Shown here piece by piece: positions 44,421 through 53,358 of a DNA stretch of 64,000 nt. The position numbers and the translations under genes are program-made. The stretch is from Paenibacillus sp. OV219. Lineage in GTDB: Bacteria > Bacillota > Bacilli > Paenibacillales > Paenibacillaceae. The first letter of the stretch is position 1. Each line of letters starts with the position of its first letter. The stretch spans positions 1-64,000 of the forward strand of contig NZ_FOCJ01000010.1 of the NCBI RefSeq assembly GCF_900110075.1, read 5' to 3'. Below the pieces are notes generated by a model. That model saw only the letters and a program-made list of their open reading frames with translations, was not told the DNA's origin and did not search any database.

Positions 44421-45536
44421 TCATTTCGGAGGTTTATTCAGTTTCTTACCAAGCATCAGCCGCAGAAGGAGCAGCAGCGCCGGCAAGCCGAAAGCAATCG
44501 GCAGCGCGATCCGAGGCCAAGTCACCTCGAGATAATCAATAGCCCGGTAATGGTCATCCACAATCCAGTAGCCGAACACGCCAAGAATGACACTGACAAT
44601 TGGAATAGTCGTTCTGTTGCTCTTGAGGCACGCAATTCGTGCGGCGCATACCGAGGTCGCATAGATGCAGAACATCACCTCGAACAGAATCGGGATCGAG
44701 TACAAGGCGATCATAATCATCTCATAGCGCTGCAGGAAGGTGCCGATATGCGAGTTGCGAGCTAATTTCATGCATGATACGGTATATTGGCTTGTCACCT
44801 CTGCTGATAGAACGGCTCCTTCGAGGAGGGACCAAATCATGGTGAGCAGTCCGCTTGCCGCAATCCCAATCATGCCTGTCGTGCCACCAATGCGCCCCGC
44901 GTTCTTCAGCGAGGGCATCACAACCGCCGCCAGCATCGTCGCCAGTGCCCAATCGGTGTCGAAATTCAGGCTGGCGAGGAAGGTACGGGGAAACCCGTTC
45001 TCCATAACGGGCAGTAAATTCCGAATATCGAATTCATGCTTTGAGCCGATAATAATGAGCACATTCAGGAGGAAGATAAAGAGCAGCCCAACAAGCGCGA
45101 GCCGTGCCATCACTTCCAGCCCGTAATAGCAGCCGAGCGCACCGACGAGCAGCGGAGCGATGATGAATAGAATAAGCGGCGCCTCTGGCAAGAAATAGTC
45201 CTGCAAATGATAGACGAATGTAAGCATAATGGGCCCCATGCCAGCCAGGAAGAACACGAAGACGATCAGCGCGATCAGCTTGCCGAACCATTTGCCGAGC
45301 AGCCGCTGGCTGAGCGACAAGAAATCGAGATCCGGTGTTTTGCGTAAGACGAGGTAGGTGATGTACATCATGGCAATCCCCTGGAGCGTGCCTAGAAGGG
45401 TGGCGATCCACATATCCTGGCCGATTGACCGGGCGAGTACGCCTTGCGTCACGCCGATTGCCTTGACGAAGATGAGATTGACCATCATCGCGATGAACAT
45501 GCCGTTCGTAATTTGGAATTTGCTCTGCTGATTCAT
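44421..45536 (-). CDS. Spore germination receptor B subunit (GerAB family)
   Basis: 371-aa integral membrane protein with about ten helices of the amino-acid-permease-like GerAB family: GMFIAMMVNLIFVKAIGVTQGVLARSIGQD at the N-terminus. In the receptor complex of the spore inner membrane the B subunit binds the germinant. Its start overlaps the end of the C-subunit gene by 4 nt (ATGA). Last gene of an A-C-B operon. Confidence 0.93.
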   Translation of the reverse strand: MNQQSKFQITNGMFIAMMVNLIFVKAIGVTQGVLARSIGQDMWIATLLGTLQGIAMMYITYLVLRKTPDLDFLSLSQRLLGKWFGKLIALIVFVFFLAGMGPIMLTFVYHLQDYFLPEAPLILFIIAPLLVGALGCYYGLEVMARLALVGLLFIFLLNVLIIIGSKHEFDIRNLLPVMENGFPRTFLASLNFDTDWALATMLAAVVMPSLKNAGRIGGTTGMIGIAASGLLTMIWSLLEGAVLSAEVTSQYTVSCMKLARNSHIGTFLQRYEMIMIALYSIPILFEVMFCIYATSVCAARIACLKSNRTTIPIVSVILGVFGYWIVDDHYRAIDYLEVTWPRIALPIAFGLPALLLLLRLMLGKKLNKPPK

Positions 45537-46723
45537 CTGATTTCCGTCCCAACCGCTTTAACTACGCCGCTCTTGATAGTCGCCTTCACTTCCACATCGA
45601 ACGTAGCCTTCGCAAACATCAAGTTCCAATTCTGCTTCATGCCATGCCACTCCGTCGGATACTTATTCCGGAACACATCTCCGAGCTTTAGAAAGTCAGT
45701 GTGATAGCTCTTTTGCGCCTTATCCAGGACGCTCGTAATATTCAGCTTCAATTGCTCCTCGAGCTTCTTTTGTGTTGCCAGCCGTACTCCATCATCCAAA
45801 TTAATGCCGCATCCGCTCTCTACGATATCCGCACTAGTCTTGATCTGAATGCGGAAGTGAGGCTCCTTATTCGGGAAGCTCGGGGTTACTTTCGTACGGG
45901 CCTCTTTGAATTCAACGGACAGCTTCTCATTGTTGTTGGTACATTTGACGACTTCTATGCCGCTGCTAAGCTGCTCCAGGAAGAAGAGGAGTCCGCGCGT
46001 TTCCTTGTTATTCAGCCAACCGACCATTTTGTCGCCATGAAACGCTGCTGCGCCGGCGAGATCAACCTGCTCCAAGGAGCCGTGCTCCTCTGGCTTCTTA
46101 TTGGAGATGCCTCGCGGTATCAATGTAACTCTAGCAAGGACAGGCTCTGTCGAGCTGCTTAAGAACGCCTCCTCGAGATTCATCATGTTGCTCGCGGGTG
46201 CACGGCCGACGATATGATTATTTCGGAACAGCCGGTCGATTGCCTCGCCGGGCACGACTTCAAGGCCGGTAATCGTGGCAATGACTTCATCTGGCCGGTT
46301 CGGTGTTACCGCGACCCATGTATTCATGCGAAGCTCATGGTTGCGAGTGAAGAAGTCGACCATGTCCTCGATGCCCTTCTTGGCGTAGTCTTCATGCATG
46401 ACGATGACAAAATTATGAGCCCAGTAGACACGCCGTGACGAGAACCGACCGAGATTGCGGATCGCATCGAAGATCGTCTCTCCCTCGGCGCTAATGGAGT
46501 AGATCGGCTGCCCTGTTCCTCCTGACGGCGCACCGGTCTGCCCGCGCGCATCGGCCGGTCGGATAATCTGGACCGATACCCGGACCGTACCCGGCTTATC
46601 GCCATTATCGAGACCGACGGCAGTGACGAGCGCGAGTTCATTAATTTGCCTCAGCCCAAGGCAAGAGGTTTGGGACATCAGGATGAAGAGGCTAAGTAAC
46701 AGTAACGCAGCTCGTTTCATCAT
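45533..46723 (-). CDS. Spore germination receptor C subunit (Ger(x)C lipoprotein)
   Basis: 396-aa Ger(x)C protein: signal peptide with LMSQTSC as lipidation site (a weak lipobox, Q at -3), then INELALVTAVGLD near the mature N-terminus, and the three-domain GerC body. Start ATG 46723 or 46720, 11-14 nt from GGGAGG, which lies at the end of the A gene; the open frame extends to 46771. Lies between A and B, overlapping B. Confidence 0.9.
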   Translation of the reverse strand: MMKRAALLLLSLFILMSQTSCLGLRQINELALVTAVGLDNGDKPGTVRVSVQIIRPADARGQTGAPSGGTGQPIYSISAEGETIFDAIRNLGRFSSRRVYWAHNFVIVMHEDYAKKGIEDMVDFFTRNHELRMNTWVAVTPNRPDEVIATITGLEVVPGEAIDRLFRNNHIVGRAPASNMMNLEEAFLSSSTEPVLARVTLIPRGISNKKPEEHGSLEQVDLAGAAAFHGDKMVGWLNNKETRGLLFFLEQLSSGIEVVKCTNNNEKLSVEFKEARTKVTPSFPNKEPHFRIQIKTSADIVESGCGINLDDGVRLATQKKLEEQLKLNITSVLDKAQKSYHTDFLKLGDVFRNKYPTEWHGMKQNWNLMFAKATFDVEVKATIKSGVVKAVGTEIR

Positions 46724-46730
46724 GAATGAC

Positions 46731-48326
46731 TCAACCTCCCTTAGGTGTTGGCTTGGGCATTTGATGTTCACCTAGCCGCTGCGTATCTTGAGCAAAATCC
46801 GGCCGCTCATTCATCATCCAGATGGGCATCCGCAGCAGCATATCACGCTGATCTGCCGGCCGGAACGGGCTTGCCGGGGCCAAATACGATTCGCCGAAGG
46901 AGCGGATCGACAGCGCATGCAGCAGCAGGGCGAAGAACACCGTCGCGAAGCCGAGCAAGCCGAGCACGCCGGAGGCGATGAGAAGCGGGAACCGGAAGAT
47001 GCGCAGCGCGAGCGACGAGGAGTAGCTCGGGATGGCGAAGGACGAAATTTCCGTTATCGCGACGACGATGACCATGAATGGGGAGACGAGCCCCGCTTGC
47101 ACGGCTGCCTGCCCGATAATGAGCGAGCCTACGATGCTGACCGCTTGCCCGATTGGCTTCGGCATTCTCAGGCCAGCCTCGCGCATGAGCTCGAATGCGA
47201 TCTCTAGCATTAACGCTTCCAGCAGCACCGGGAACGGTACCACCTCGCGACCGGAGGCAATCGTCAGCGCGAGCGCGGTCGGAATCATCTCGTGGTGGAA
47301 CGAGACGAGCATAACGTAGATGGACGGCAGCACGAGACTGATAATGAGTGCGAGATACCGCACACAGCGGAAGAACGAACCGACCCAGTAGCGATTATAG
47401 TAGTCGTCCGGCGCTTGAATGAACTGCCAGAAGAAGGTCGGCACGATAAGGACGACCGGCGTATTGTCGATGAAGATGGCGACTCTGCCTTCGAGCAGCG
47501 CAGAAGCGACTTTGTCCGGCCGCTCCGTGCTCTGGATCGTATTGAACGGAGACAACGGCGCGTCTTCAATGAGTTCCTCAATATAGCCGCTCTCGAGAAT
47601 CGCATCGATTTTAATGCCACTCAGCCTTCTTTTGACTTCGTCGACAAGTCCTACCTTCACAATGTCCTTGATGTAAGCAATATTGATGTCTGTCTGTGAA
47701 CGAGTACCGATGACCATCGAGTCCAAACGCAGCTGCGGATCCTTGATGCGCCTGCGCACATGCGCCGTATTGGTGCGGATGCTCTCGGTGAAGCCGTCTC
47801 GCGGACCGCGAACGTTATTTTCCGAAGAAGGCTCTTCGATGCTCCGGTCTTTCCAGCCCTTGGAGCTGACGATAATCGCTTCCTCCATCCCTTCAACGAG
47901 GAGAAGCGTATCGCCGGACACGATAGCGGCAATGCCGTCTCGCATCCCGGTCGTGGTCTTCGCTGAAGCGTTCACGAGCAGTGTCGTCCGAAGGTCCTCT
48001 GCCGTCGGGATCGCAGCAGGATCGCGATGCAGATCTTCGCCGAACACGATGAGCGCCTTCAGAATCGCTTCGACAATGAGCGTATCAGCCAGCCCATCCA
48101 CAAAACAGCAGACGCCGGGATAACGCGGATTGCCACATAACCGGAACTCCCGCTGCTGCACATCAGCGCTCTTCCCGAGCAAGGCATCAATAATTGCGAT
48201 ATTATCGGCAAGCGTCGACGTGAAAGAGGTACTCAGCTGCTCCTCCTGCACGGCCTGTGCTGTACGTACTGCTTGGTCGGTCTGCTCCTTCTGCTCTGCT
48301 TTGATTACGGACATGTTCGTCTCCAT
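46731..48326 (-). CDS. Spore germination receptor A subunit (GerAA family)
   Basis: 531-aa GerA-family protein: a ~250-residue N-terminal cytoplasmic domain (FRLCGNPRYPGVCCFVDGLAD), the signature ESIRTNTAHVRRRIKDP, and C-terminal membrane helices with IPTALALTIASGREVVPFP. With B and C it forms the nutrient germinant receptor of dormant spores. Start ATG 48326 behind AGGAGAAAGG; a second ATG is four codons later. First gene of the A-C-B operon; expression is expected in the forespore. Confidence 0.94.
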   Translation of the reverse strand: METNMSVIKAEQKEQTDQAVRTAQAVQEEQLSTSFTSTLADNIAIIDALLGKSADVQQREFRLCGNPRYPGVCCFVDGLADTLIVEAILKALIVFGEDLHRDPAAIPTAEDLRTTLLVNASAKTTTGMRDGIAAIVSGDTLLLVEGMEEAIIVSSKGWKDRSIEEPSSENNVRGPRDGFTESIRTNTAHVRRRIKDPQLRLDSMVIGTRSQTDINIAYIKDIVKVGLVDEVKRRLSGIKIDAILESGYIEELIEDAPLSPFNTIQSTERPDKVASALLEGRVAIFIDNTPVVLIVPTFFWQFIQAPDDYYNRYWVGSFFRCVRYLALIISLVLPSIYVMLVSFHHEMIPTALALTIASGREVVPFPVLLEALMLEIAFELMREAGLRMPKPIGQAVSIVGSLIIGQAAVQAGLVSPFMVIVVAITEISSFAIPSYSSSLALRIFRFPLLIASGVLGLLGFATVFFALLLHALSIRSFGESYLAPASPFRPADQRDMLLRMPIWMMNERPDFAQDTQRLGEHQMPKPTPKGG

Positions 48327-48424
48327 CCTTTCTCCTGCCTGGTATAGATGAGAACCCGTCTGCTTACAATAACAACTGCATTTATGCGAGTTATGACAGA
48401 ACAGGGTAAAGGAGCCAGGCCGGT

Positions 48425-48640
48425 ATGGATTTCTATCATTCTTGGATCTATCAGAACGTGTTCAATACGGAATGGTTTATGTGGATCGTCGTTTGCCTCA
48501 TTCTGGGCATTAACATTATCGCGCCGGTAATCATCTGGTACTTCATTACCGGGAAGAAGCTCCTCAAGCAATATTTGGCGCATAAGAAGCAGAACCAGCA
48601 GCCGGAGGAGCAGCAGAGACCGAAGCAAGCGCAATCGTAA
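48425..48640 (+). CDS. Small membrane protein, divergent from the germination operon
   Basis: 71-aa protein with one strong membrane segment (about residues 17-41, WFMWIVVCLILGINIIAPVI) followed by a basic KKLLKQYLAHKKQ and a Gln/Pro-rich end. RBS AAAGGAG with ATG 48425. Not recognised from a named family. Small membrane D-subunits accompany some germinant receptors, so a germination role is possible but inferred from position only. After the TAA the same frame continues Gln/Pro-rich through further stops. Confidence 0.7.
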   Translation: MDFYHSWIYQNVFNTEWFMWIVVCLILGINIIAPVIIWYFITGKKLLKQYLAHKKQNQQPEEQQRPKQAQS

Positions 48641-48813
48641 TCGAAGTAGCAACCGCAACCGTAACTGCAGCAGCAACCGAGTCAACAGCAGCGCCCGAAG
48701 CAGCAGCAGCAGCGGCGCCCTAGGACTAGGAATGTGTCGTAGGAAGAACATTCCAACCTTGGAGGCAGAAGGTAGCTTCCCCGAAAATGGCTTGTTTTAT
48801 GCGAAATAGGAGG

Positions 48814-48846
48814 CCCAAGCGAGTATGAGCTTGCTTGGGTTTTTTG
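48814..48846 (+). terminator. Rho-independent terminator
   Basis: CCCAAGC (48814-48820) pairs with GCTTGGG (48833-48839), followed by TTTTTT. Ends the small membrane protein transcript. Confidence 0.88.
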
Positions 48847-48866
48847 CTGTGTGCGGCGCTGCTGAG

Positions 48867-49051
48867 CTAACGAATCGTAGTGAGCTTATCGAGGCGAAAA
48901 TGGTGCTCAGTAAAATGTAACGAACTCCAGCGTTGCTTATTAGCTCTTTTCAGGTCAAATGAGGCTGGTTTATGGGGAATAGCGTTGCTAGGATTCGTTA
49001 GAATTCGAAAAGGAGCGGTATCGGGCAAATAGCGATTGTGGGATTCGTTAG
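48867..49051. repeat. Symmetrical four-unit intergenic repeat, copy A
   Basis: Four ~28-nt units with consensus TAACGAAYC-N7/8-CGYTATT: two direct (from 48867 and 48917) and two inverted (ending 49001 and 49051), 50 nt apart within each pair, around a central imperfect hairpin. The same layout recurs at 58498-58680. The 602-nt gap between the small membrane protein and the ABC gene contains only this element and the terminator. It can fold into a long stem; its nature is unknown. Confidence 0.8.
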
Positions 49052-49242
49052 GCGGCCGAGTAGGTCTGCGGGGAGCCGGAATTTGCGGATTTCAGCGAAA
49101 AAAATTTTGGGTAAAGTTTACAAATTAAGCAGGATATATTATGATAATAGCGAACATATATTCGTGTCCGGCAGAAGAGATAGGGGAATGTAAGCGTTTT
49201 CTAGTCTGCCGATAACAAGCGATTGAAGAATGGGAGGAAACC

Positions 49243-51434
49243 ATGTCGATCCAGAATCAGCTTCCGGAAGCGCTGCGGAAGCAATTAACGGCTGAGCTGT
49301 TGTCAGCGGGAAGACCGATCTCTTAGAGGATGGGCGTTTCGGGGAGCAGTGGCTGGCCATTACGGAGCAAGCAATCACGGTATGGCAGAAGGACGGCACG
49401 CCATTGCTTCAACTGGCAGTATCTGCACTTACGGATGCGCGCGCGGTCAGCGCAGTCGGCGGCGGTACGTTGGTTGCCGATACGAACAAAGGACCTGTTG
49501 TCATTGCGCGTTATACGGCTGCGTCATCGCCGTTGTTTGGCTTCGCTGCCAAGCTGCTCGGCGCACTTGCCAAAGGGGAGGATCGCCCTGTTGTCTCGGA
49601 ACGGGAACAGCCTCGCAACTGCCATAGCTGCGGCAATCCGTTATCGGAAGGTACGCAGGTATGCCAATTCTGCAAAGATAATTCGAAGGTAGCGGCGCGG
49701 ATGCTGCGTTACACGAAACCGTATAAGCTGCAGATGGTAGCTGCAGCTGGCCTATTGATTACGACAACGCTTGTCGAGCTGGTGCCGCCTTATCTAACGA
49801 AAGTCATTATTGACGATGTGCTCGGACCGAAGGATCTTGGCTCCACGCTGCTGCTCGTCGTACTTGGACTTGGTGTAACAATGCTCCTCATGGCGATGAT
49901 GCAGACGATTCGTAGCTTGATCGGCGTCTGGGTTGGCTCCAAGCTGATGGGCGATCTGCGCAAGGACGTTTACAGCTCGCTCATGCGGCTCTCGCTTGCA
50001 TTCTTCGATCGCAGGCAGACGAGCCAATTCATTGGTAGGGTTAATAATGATTCCGAGGCGATGCGGCAGTTCATGACGGATGGCGTTGTGTTCATATCGG
50101 CGGAGCTGCTGAAGATTATTGCTATCTTTATTATAATGTTTGGTCTTGATTGGCAGCTGACGCTGTACGCGATACTTCCCGTACCGGTTATGGTTGCATT
50201 GTCGATGACGATATGGCCCAAGATCGGGCGGCGCTGGTATCAGCAGTGGCGTTCTATATTCCGGCTCAACACGCTTGTCGGAGACTCGCTGCAAGGCATT
50301 CGCGTCGTGAAGGCTTTCGGCCGTGAGCGGGATGAGCTATCTCGTTATGCGGAAGCGAATAAAGAAGTCGTGCAGCGGAATATCCGCATGGAAGGGCTCT
50401 GGTCGTTTATGTTCCCGGCCTTCGCTTTTATTGCAGGGCTTGGTACACTTCTGATCTGGTATAACGGCGGCAACAAGGTGCTGCATGACAATATGCAGCT
50501 CGGTGTGCTGATGGCGCTAATCGCTTACCTCGGTATGCTCTTCGGTCCGCTTCAGTGGGTCAGCCAGATGATTAACTGGGCTAGCCATGCGATGGCGGCT
50601 GCACACCGCGTCTTCGAGATTATGGATACGCCATCCGATGTGCCGGATGTACAGAATCCGGTGTCGATCGGTGTTATTAAAGGCGAGGTCGAATTCAAGG
50701 ATGTGACCTATGGCTACGAGAGGCATCATCCTGTCCTTAAAGAAGTGAATCTGACCGTCCAGGCAGGCGAAATGGTCGGCTTGGTCGGCCATTCCGGCGC
50801 AGGCAAGTCGACGTTCATCAACTTGATCTGCCGCTTCTATGACACCGATGAAGGCGCAATCCGGATTGACGGCACCGATCTGCGCAGCATCAGTCAGACT
50901 GACCTGCGCAAGCAGATCGGCGTCGTGCTGCAGGAGACGTTCTTGTTCGATGGTACGATTGCCGAGAACATTGCATATTCGAAGCCTGATGCAACGCCAC
51001 TTGAAATTATGCGTGCAGCGAAGATTGCGAATGCGCATGACTTCATTGTTCGGCTGCCGGACGGCTATGATACGCGCGTAGGTGAGCGCGGCCATAAACT
51101 CTCCGGCGGGGAGAAGCAGCGCGTGGCCATTGCCCGTGCGATCATTCACGATCCGCGTATTCTTATTCTGGATGAAGCGACCGCATCCGTGGATACCGAA
51201 ACGGAGCGCCAGATTCAAGAAGCGATCTCGCGTCTAGTCAAGGGCCGGACGACGTTCGCCATCGCGCACCGTCTGTCCACGCTTCGCAATGCAGACCGGC
51301 TCGTCGTGCTTGAGCGGGGCAAGATCGTGGAGGTCGGCACGCATGAGCAGCTTCTCGACAAAGAAGACGGTGTATACCGCAAGCTCGTGGATGCGCAGCG
51401 TGAGCTGTCCAAGATTAAGGGGGATGAAGGTTAA
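49243..51434 (+). CDS. ABC exporter, fused membrane and ATPase domains (frameshift near the N-terminus)
   Basis: About 730-aa exporter half-transporter. After an N-terminal domain, a zinc ribbon CHSCGN-x8-CQFC (Cys 73, 76, 87, 90 counted from TTG 49404), six membrane helices, then the ATPase: Walker A GHSGAGKST (~461), signature LSGGEKQR (~566), Walker B ILILDEAT. ATG 49243 has a strong GGGAGG RBS, but its frame stops at 49326, while family-like sequence (TDLLEDGRFGEQWL) continues in another frame; a 1-nt deletion near 49298 explains this. Without it, translation could only begin at TTG 49404. A DUF1854 gene is coupled downstream. Confidence 0.85.
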
Positions 51435-51934
51435 TGGAGACAGATAAGTATGATATCCGGCTCTTCTCGCCGGATGATGTCTACTTCAGCCGCGGTCAGG
51501 GCGGTGTGTTTCAAGGCATCGTGGACGGTAAGACATATGACGAGCTTGAAGTATACCGCGCGTTTCCGTTCCTCTATGCGACGGAGTATATCTCGATTCG
51601 GAACATAAAAGGCGAGGAGCTAGGCATCGTTGCTGACGTGAAGGAGCTACATGAAGAAAGTGGTGTGGAGCTTACGAAGGAACTGCAGCTGCGCTACTTT
51701 ATGCCGCGTGTTACGCGTGTGGAGAGCGTGAAGAACAAATCGGATCTATGGATCTGGGAGCTGCAGACGCATCTTGGTACGACCCGCATTGTGATGCGCA
51801 ATCTGCATGAGTTTATGCAGTATCCGGGTGAGGGGCGTGTTGTGCTCACGGACATTAACGGCAAACGCTGCGAAATTGCCGATTGGCGGCAGCTGGATGC
51901 GCACAGCCGCAAGCAGCTCGAAGAGGTATTGTAA
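51434..51934 (+). CDS. DUF1854 domain protein
   Basis: 166-aa soluble protein of the DUF1854 family (YDIRLFSPDDVYFSR, YRAFPFLYATEYISIRN, GIVADVKEL, RYFMPRVTRV, VVLTDINGKRCEI). Its ATG overlaps the ABC exporter stop by 1 nt (TAATG). As I recall, DUF1854 proteins are found beside the same kind of exporter in other bacteria, including near cyanophycin genes in Proteobacteria; no cyanophycin gene is in this window. Function unknown, likely an accessory of the transporter. Confidence 0.85.
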   Translation: METDKYDIRLFSPDDVYFSRGQGGVFQGIVDGKTYDELEVYRAFPFLYATEYISIRNIKGEELGIVADVKELHEESGVELTKELQLRYFMPRVTRVESVKNKSDLWIWELQTHLGTTRIVMRNLHEFMQYPGEGRVVLTDINGKRCEIADWRQLDAHSRKQLEEVL

Positions 51935-51946
51935 GTCGAGTGATAG

Positions 51947-51989
51947 AGGCGTTCGTAGGCGAGCACGTGAGCCTTCGAACGCCTTTTTT
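51947..51989 (+). terminator. Rho-independent terminator of the ABC-DUF1854 operon
   Basis: AGGCGTTCG (from 51947) pairs with CGAACGCCT (to 51984), inner GGC/GCC pairs, followed by TTTTTT. Confidence 0.9.
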
Positions 51990-52041
51990 GTCGCATATTG
52001 GTTGAATAAATCAGGAAACGCAGTCGCGGCTGCGTTTTTAC

Positions 52042-53235
52042 CTATACCTTATCTACCAAAGTTGAATAGTCGACCTGAATAGACTTCAAATTATGTTCTC
52101 GCATGATCATCCATTGAGTGTACATCTCGTAATATATGTGTCCGTATAATAGATTGTCTGGAAGCGTATCAAGAAATTGAATCTCCGCAATCTCATAGTC
52201 CGGTAGATCAGCTAGCTCGTTTACTTTGGCGTAGAACATCATGCCGTAACTACCATTCATCATGTATATGGAAAACGGATTTAATTCGAATCGAATAGCT
52301 CCTGTCTCTTCGTATAGCTCCCTACTTGCCGCTTGTATCAAATCTTCATGCAGTTCCTTCTTACCACCGGGCAATTCCCAAAGCTCGCGGCTCTTGTTCC
52401 GAATAATAATGAGCTGATTGTTGTATTCGGCTATTATGACAACATATTTAATCTGATTAGTATCTATTTCATTCAGATGATACCAAGCGCATTCCATAGC
52501 AGTCTCCTCTTCGAGAATTGCACGAAGCTCGCTTACAGCTTGAATCGTTCGGAACGGAGCTGGTTTATCATGCGCATCGTGCCGAGCTTCTCCGCTAGGG
52601 TTGACCCATATACCCCGAATACCGAGCTGCTGTGGTGCGACGATTTCCCATTCGTAATTGTCACCAACCATCCAAGTTTCGTCGGGGCGGACGTCGAGCT
52701 GCTTCAGTGCATGCTGATAGATGCTGTGGTGAGGTTTGCCGTGGCCGAACTCTTCTTCAATGAGAATGCAGTCGAAGTAGGGGGCAAGCTTGAACCGGTT
52801 GATTTTGTCACGCTGACCGGATGCGCTGCCATTGGTGAGCAGGGCGAGCTTGATACCAAGCGACCGCAAATGTACAAGCAGCTCGATTGCATCAGGATGA
52901 AGCGTAATCGCATGATTGCGCGCTGAGCCGTAATCGATCGCAATGCGTTCCGCAGCGAGCAGGGATGCGCCGGGAGGATTGATTTTATCGAAGGCTGCCC
53001 CGATAATCGCGGTTCTGGCCTTGTCCAGATCAAGCCGTCCGATCCGATGCCTGTCGGGATCACTCCAATACCATCTTGCTTCTGACTTGATGCGAGCAAT
53101 CAGCTCGTCCAATTCAATTGGGTTAAGCTGCAGATGGTTGCTGCATGCGATTTGCCAGCAACGATCAAGGTCGAGACCGTGCTCAAAGGCGATGAGCGTA
53201 TCGTCTAGATCGAATAAAATCGCTTTCGGCTTTAT
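52042..53235 (-). CDS. HAD hydrolase-NUDIX hydrolase fusion
   Basis: 397-aa two-domain protein. N-terminal HAD: motif I FDLDDTLIAFE, motif II LLTNGSA, Lys in GHGKPHHSIY, motif IV MVGDNYEWEI. C-terminal NUDIX box GGKKELHEDLIQAASRELYEETGA (GX5EX7REUXEEXGU). Motif I lies upstream of the first ordinary start codon (TTG 53112). The frame extends to an ATA at 53235-53233, 9 nt after AAGGAG, behind an in-frame stop, so ATA is the best start. Likely a nucleotide or sugar-phosphate phosphatase/pyrophosphatase; substrate unknown. Confidence 0.82.
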   Translation of the reverse strand: MKPKAILFDLDDTLIAFEHGLDLDRCWQIACSNHLQLNPIELDELIARIKSEARWYWSDPDRHRIGRLDLDKARTAIIGAAFDKINPPGASLLAAERIAIDYGSARNHAITLHPDAIELLVHLRSLGIKLALLTNGSASGQRDKINRFKLAPYFDCILIEEEFGHGKPHHSIYQHALKQLDVRPDETWMVGDNYEWEIVAPQQLGIRGIWVNPSGEARHDAHDKPAPFRTIQAVSELRAILEEETAMECAWYHLNEIDTNQIKYVVIIAEYNNQLIIIRNKSRELWELPGGKKELHEDLIQAASRELYEETGAIRFELNPFSIYMMNGSYGMMFYAKVNELADLPDYEIAEIQFLDTLPDNLLYGHIYYEMYTQWMIMREHNLKSIQVDYSTLVDKV

Positions 53236-53358
53236 GGTGGCTCACTCCTTTTTACATGGATGAATATACCAATTTATTATACTTGGTTAATGTTCCTTCG
53301 TTAAGGCAGTTACGCAATCCGGCATTAAATAGTAGAGTAGAAGAGGGAGGGGTTATGA

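Noticed and set aside
44722..45552. Alternative frames inside the GerB gene
   Set aside because: The GerB membrane protein explains the region fully; the shadows show only Arg/Ala-rich low-information sequence.
48867..49051. Repeat A as part of an rRNA/tRNA or phage attachment site
   Set aside because: No tRNA similarity and no integrase nearby; the second copy is also isolated from mobile genes.
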